A stretch of DNA of 33,311 bases from Gemmatimonadaceae bacterium (GTDB lineage: Bacteria; Gemmatimonadota; Gemmatimonadetes; Gemmatimonadales; Gemmatimonadaceae). The stretch is taken from contig JALOPO010000002.1 in NCBI GenBank assembly GCA_025453855.1, positions 1 to 33,311 on the forward strand, read 5' to 3'. Below are positions 29,793 to 33,311 of this stretch, piece after piece; position 1 is the stretch's first letter, and the number at the start of each line of letters is the position of its first letter. Made by a program: the position numbers and the translations under genes. The notes beneath the pieces were generated by a model. That model saw nothing but the letters and a program-made list of their open reading frames with translations, made no database searches and was not told the origin of the DNA.

Positions 29793-32700
29793 ATGCCGAC
29801 ATTCACCGAGCGCGAGCTCGACGTGATGACCGTCCTCTGGCAGCTCGGCGACGCAACCGCCGGTGAGGTCCGTGACGCACTCGCCGCCGACGGCCTCGAC
29901 CTCGCGTACAACAGCGTGCTCACGATGCTGCGGATCCTCCAGGAGAAGGGGCACGTCGCGCACGAGGTCGAGGGGCGCGCGCATCGCTTCCGCCCGCTGG
30001 TGCGGCGCGAGGAGGCGGGGCGGAGCGCGGTGCGGCGGCTGGTCGACGGGCTGTTCGATCGGTCGCCGGAGCTGCTGCTCACGCACCTGGTCCGTGACGA
30101 GCGCGTCGATCGCGCCACACTGGAGCGGTTGCGGGCGCTCGTGGAGCACGAGCTGGCCGAGGACGACGCGGGGGCACGCGGCGTCGTGGCGAAGCGGATC
30201 GGGTGGCCGACGCGCTGGGTCTGGCTGGCGGCGATGGTGGCGATGCTCGTGGCGCCGGTGGTGCCGCGCCCCGTTCCGGGACGCCTCGCCTTCACGGCGA
30301 CCACGTTCGCTGCCGTCGACGAACGTGCGGTCGCGCGGACGCGCGAGCGCATCCGTGGTGATGCGCGTGCAGGCGCTGGCGATGAATCCTCGGGTGTTCC
30401 GGGTACCATCGGCAACACGCGCGCGCTGCAGCGCAGGTCGGGCATCGGGACACCGCTCCCACCGGATGCACGCGTGGAGATCACGATGGGGCGTGTCACC
30501 GGCAACGCCGTCGTGTTAGCAGCGAACGACCGCCTGGCATGGGCGGGGCGCGTCGCAGCGGTGGCGTGGTGCGCACTTACCGTGGTCGCGCTGGCGCTGG
30601 TGGGGCTCGCCATCGGGCGGCTCGCGCGCGCGCGGCGTGAGTGGACGCGTGCCGACGAGGCCACGCACGCCGTGATCGCCGAGGCAGCGGGCAGGTCGGT
30701 GCCGGTCTCGATGTCGCGCGCGACTGGACCGGCCGCGTTCGGGCTCGGCGAACTGCAGGTGGTCCTTCCGGCTTGGGTAGGCGAACTGCCCGACGGCGAA
30801 CGCACGCTCCTGCTCGCCCATGAGGCGGCGCACATCCGCGCACATGACCCACGTCTGCTCGCCGCCGCGCTGCTGCCTGTCGCCCTTGCACCATGGCACG
30901 TGCCGCTGCTCGTCGCCTACCGGCGGCTCTGCCGCGCGGTGGAGCACGATTGCGATGCCCGTGTGCTCGCGCGTCACGGCGATGCTCGTGCGTACGGGCG
31001 ACTTCTCGTGCACACGGCCGAGTGGCTGCTCGCCGGACGTGGGGCGTGGCGCGGTGGCCTTGCCGCGCGCTGGATCCTTGCTCCCGTCCCGGCCTTCGCG
31101 GCGTCGCCGACGGAGCTTGAAGGGCGACTGCGCGCCCTCGTGCGCCGTCCCGCGAGCTGGGGCACGCGACTCGGGACGCTGTGCGTGGGGGCGATCGGCG
31201 TGGTGGCGCTGCTCGCAGCCTGCGCGGCACCGTCGCCGACGACGGGATCGTCGCGCATCACGTACGGGGTGTCATCGCTGCCACGGACGTTGCGCGACTC
31301 CATGCGACTGTACGACCGGGTGAATGACCTGCGCATGCGGAGCCGTCTCGAGGCGGTGAGGGATTCGCTCATCGACGCTGCGGCCCTGCAGGCGATTCCG
31401 GCACTCGACACGCTCGCCGGTGTCGATTCACTCAGCATCTGGGTGCTGCTCGACGACGACCTCCGCGCGGTCGCGACACGCGTCGCGCCACGTCACCAGT
31501 TCCTGTGGGCGATGGAGCGCGTCGTCCCGGGCTTCGGCCGGGACACGTACACGGTGGCCACACGCGGTACGCCGGACGCGGCACTCGCCGCGAACGTCAA
31601 CTCGTGGTCCCGCGCCTTTCCGCTGCTCGACCCCGACCGCGTCAACCAGCACGGGGCACGCGAGCTGCGCCTCCCGCAGGGGACGCTCACGGTGCAGTGG
31701 GCGCGCCTGTACGCGGGCGACAGCACATCCACGATGCGGCTCCGCGCGGCTGGCGAGCCACCGCGCGTCCCCGCGTGGTACCGCACGGTGGTCGAAGCGG
31801 TGAGCCGCGACGGCGCGGTCGCCCGGCGCGACTTCGCGGCGGCACTGGACCGGGGCCTGCGCGCGAGCCTCGCATCGCGCTACCCCGAGGCGCTCGACAC
31901 GATTGCCACGCGTGGGGAGTCGTTCGTCTGGCTCGTGCTCGGCCCGACCGGCAATGCCGTCGCGCACGCCACGGGCCGCGCCGGCATGGGCGTGAAGCGC
32001 CCGCGGACCAGCGACGCCACGCCGCTTGCGCGCGCCGTGCCCACCACACCCGAGTCGCAGCTCACCATCGATGACGCCGCGTGGCGCACGAAGTTCCCCA
32101 CGCTCAACCTCACACCCGCGAGCTTCGGCTGGACGTCGTTCCTCGTCGGCACTCGCACCGTGAACGTGCTCTGGGTGCTCACCGATGTCTCCCTCGCCGG
32201 CGGCTCCCGTACCGCGCCGGCCGCCGGCGCGCCAGGCGCTACGCCGGCTCTCGTCGCCGACACGGTGCTCGCGATGGCGCAAGCACTCCCCACCGCACCA
32301 GCGCTCGCAGCGACGCCGGCACTCGCCACGACACCAGCGCGCGCCGCAACGCCGGCACTCCCCGCAGCGCACGCCCCCGCGGCAGCACAGGCAGTCGACG
32401 CACGCCGCGCCGACTCGCTCATCGCCGATGCCTACGTCGACGCCCATGCCGCGCAATCCGCGCGCGTCGAGCGGCTCCGTCGCTCGGTGCGACGCGCGCT
32501 GTCGGCCCGTGAGGCCGCGAACATGGACCGCCTCCTGCGCAGCACCATCGTCACCGCGCGCCCCGAGCTCCTGCGTGGCCGCCGCACCGACGCCGACTTC
32601 GTCTGGCTCGTCTTCGACTCCACCGGACAGGTCGTCGCCAGCGACACCGGGCGCGCCGGTCTCGGTGTCAAGGTCGACGGCTGGCGCGGCGAACTTCTCC

Positions 32701-32873
32701 CGTTGCCGCGCGCCACCGACGTCACCGCACGTGACTCGCTGGTGCTCGACCCGCGGGCGTTCCGCACCAAGTTCGCCGGACGCGTGCATCGCGGGAGCGG
32801 CTACACCTGGCAAGGGCTCACCCTCCCCAACGGACAGATCAACGTCCTCTGGACCGTCGCGGCACGCGACTGA
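29793..32873 (+). CDS. BlaI-BlaR1 fusion: DNA-binding repressor joined to an M56 membrane metalloprotease
   Basis: This is one open frame of 1026 aa. Residues 1-125 are a complete BlaI/MecI winged-helix repressor with dimerisation region (TERELDVMTVLWQLGDATAG, NSVLTMLRILQEKGHV). After a short linker it enters M56/BlaR1 sequence at WPTRWVWLAAMVAMLVAPVV (helix about 141-157), which corresponds to the second helix of ordinary M56 proteins; the first is absent. A helix at 254-275 precedes the gluzincin domain with HEAAH (343-347) and third-ligand region EHDCDARVL (384-392). A last helix lies at 459-479. Residues 490-1026 are extracytoplasmic, with three divergent repeats and an Ala/Thr/Pro-rich linker (about 809-865). 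No penicillin-binding domain is seen. A promoter with two operators precedes it. A partial gene follows after 19 nt. Confidence 0.93.
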   Translation: MPTFTERELDVMTVLWQLGDATAGEVRDALAADGLDLAYNSVLTMLRILQEKGHVAHEVEGRAHRFRPLVRREEAGRSAVRRLVDGLFDRSPELLLTHLVRDERVDRATLERLRALVEHELAEDDAGARGVVAKRIGWPTRWVWLAAMVAMLVAPVVPRPVPGRLAFTATTFAAVDERAVARTRERIRGDARAGAGDESSGVPGTIGNTRALQRRSGIGTPLPPDARVEITMGRVTGNAVVLAANDRLAWAGRVAAVAWCALTVVALALVGLAIGRLARARREWTRADEATHAVIAEAAGRSVPVSMSRATGPAAFGLGELQVVLPAWVGELPDGERTLLLAHEAAHIRAHDPRLLAAALLPVALAPWHVPLLVAYRRLCRAVEHDCDARVLARHGDARAYGRLLVHTAEWLLAGRGAWRGGLAARWILAPVPAFAASPTELEGRLRALVRRPASWGTRLGTLCVGAIGVVALLAACAAPSPTTGSSRITYGVSSLPRTLRDSMRLYDRVNDLRMRSRLEAVRDSLIDAAALQAIPALDTLAGVDSLSIWVLLDDDLRAVATRVAPRHQFLWAMERVVPGFGRDTYTVATRGTPDAALAANVNSWSRAFPLLDPDRVNQHGARELRLPQGTLTVQWARLYAGDSTSTMRLRAAGEPPRVPAWYRTVVEAVSRDGAVARRDFAAALDRGLRASLASRYPEALDTIATRGESFVWLVLGPTGNAVAHATGRAGMGVKRPRTSDATPLARAVPTTPESQLTIDDAAWRTKFPTLNLTPASFGWTSFLVGTRTVNVLWVLTDVSLAGGSRTAPAAGAPGATPALVADTVLAMAQALPTAPALAATPALATTPARAATPALPAAHAPAAAQAVDARRADSLIADAYVDAHAAQSARVERLRRSVRRALSAREAANMDRLLRSTIVTARPELLRGRRTDADFVWLVFDSTGQVVASDTGRAGLGVKVDGWRGELLPLPRATDVTARDSLVLDPRAFRTKFAGRVHRGSGYTWQGLTLPNGQINVLWTVAARD

Positions 32874-32892
32874 CCCCATCCCCGGGCACAAC

Positions 32893-33311
32893 ATGCGCAC
32901 TCTCCTCGCCGCCGCGGCGCTCGTCGCCGCGGCCATCGCCCCCGGCGCGCTCGCCGCCCAGCAGCCTTCCGTACCTGCCACCCCCGCACGCCCCGACACG
33001 CTCGTCGGCCGCGTCGCCGCCGACAGCGGTGCCGCGCCCGACTCCATCGACGTAATCGTCACGCGCGGCCCCGATCGCGCCACTTTCCGCACGCGCACCG
33101 ACGCCCAGGGCCGCTGGCGCCTCGTCGTCGACCCGGGCACCGGCGACTACCTCGTCTACGTCACCGCACCGGGCTTCGTCGCACAGCGTCGCCGGATCAC
33201 GCGCGCCGCCACCGAGCAGCGCTTCACCATCGACATCGTGCTCACGCGCACCGCCGTGCAGCAGCTCGCACGCGTCGAGGTCAAGGCGAGCAAGCGCAAG
33301 GCGCCCGATCG
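32893..33311 (+). CDS. Secreted protein with carboxypeptidase-regulatory-like domain (3' end cut by window edge)
   Basis: Only the first 139 codons are visible. A signal peptide (MRTLLAAAALVAAAIAPGALAAQQ) is followed by a short Pro/Ala spacer. A beta-sandwich of the carboxypeptidase-regulatory type then spans about residues 35-120 (TLVGRVAADSG, then TDAQGRWRLVVDPGTGDYLVYVTAPGF and RRITR). The visible end, 'QLARVEVKASKRKAP', resembles the junction to a TonB-dependent receptor plug or barrel, which often follows such a domain. It would then be an outer-membrane protein. It starts 19 nt after the BlaI-BlaR1 fusion gene and is probably co-transcribed, so it may be a target of that regulator. Confidence 0.85.
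   Translation, partial: MRTLLAAAALVAAAIAPGALAAQQPSVPATPARPDTLVGRVAADSGAAPDSIDVIVTRGPDRATFRTRTDAQGRWRLVVDPGTGDYLVYVTAPGFVAQRRRITRAATEQRFTIDIVLTRTAVQQLARVEVKASKRKAPD

Noticed and set aside
29793-30220. The possibility that the BlaI-BlaR1 fusion is only a frameshift artefact
   Set aside because: A single frameshift cannot explain it: the first BlaR1 helix is absent in all frames near the junction and the reading frame is continuous. A larger assembly deletion remains possible and is listed as a test.

Overview
The window is very GC-rich DNA (I estimate about 70%), densely packed with genes and free of any recognisable transposase, phage, tRNA, rRNA or CRISPR sequence. Gene content and style suggest a chromosome of the phylum Gemmatimonadota: membrane Ser/Thr kinases with periplasmic alpha-solenoid tails, a BlaI/M56 regulator next to an outer-membrane carboxypeptidase-regulatory-like protein, a fused FtcD, and many ATGA/GTGA start-stop overlaps. 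This is an inference from style; no marker gene proves it.

Layout. 1-22577 is all minus strand. In order of transcription it holds DUF456; purA with two bacillithiol-reductase-like (YpdA) genes; glyQS with a tiny CDGSH iron-sulfur gene; an SDR; a 904-aa Ser/Thr kinase; three small genes of unknown role, one with a ubiquitin-like fold; a tightly coupled MoxR-DUF58-BatA-like-DUF4175-like-DUF4159-membrane protein operon; a histone-deacetylase-family enzyme; and corA-gvpF/L-like-kinase. 22578-23037 is a divergent intergenic region with two strong hairpins. 23038-24943 (plus) is an ACT-domain protein plus an MFS transporter. 24944-25276 is a convergent intergenic region holding a nearly perfect 48-bp inverted repeat. 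25277-27162 (minus) is trpS plus a DapA-family aldolase. 27174-29524 (plus) is an inositol-monophosphatase-family enzyme coupled to ftcD. 29793-33311 (plus) is a BlaI-BlaR1 fusion gene with its own promoter and two operators, followed by the start of an outer-membrane or TonB-type protein.

Main points of interest. (1) Positions 29793-32873 encode one uninterrupted polypeptide in which a BlaI-type DNA-binding repressor is joined directly to an M56/BlaR1 metalloprotease. The first BlaR1 transmembrane helix is missing, which by topology would place the repressor in the cytoplasm. The gene is preceded by a textbook -35/-10 promoter flanked by two near-palindromic operators. This looks like a one-protein membrane-tethered sensor, protease and repressor. 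(2) Positions 11447-11797 encode a 116-aa protein whose last 75 residues follow the ubiquitin strand-helix-strand pattern but which lacks a terminal Gly-Gly. It sits with two unknown genes between a kinase and a MoxR operon. (3) The BatA-like gene of the MoxR operon carries an apparent single-base frameshift near 9335. (4) There are two families of intergenic palindromes.
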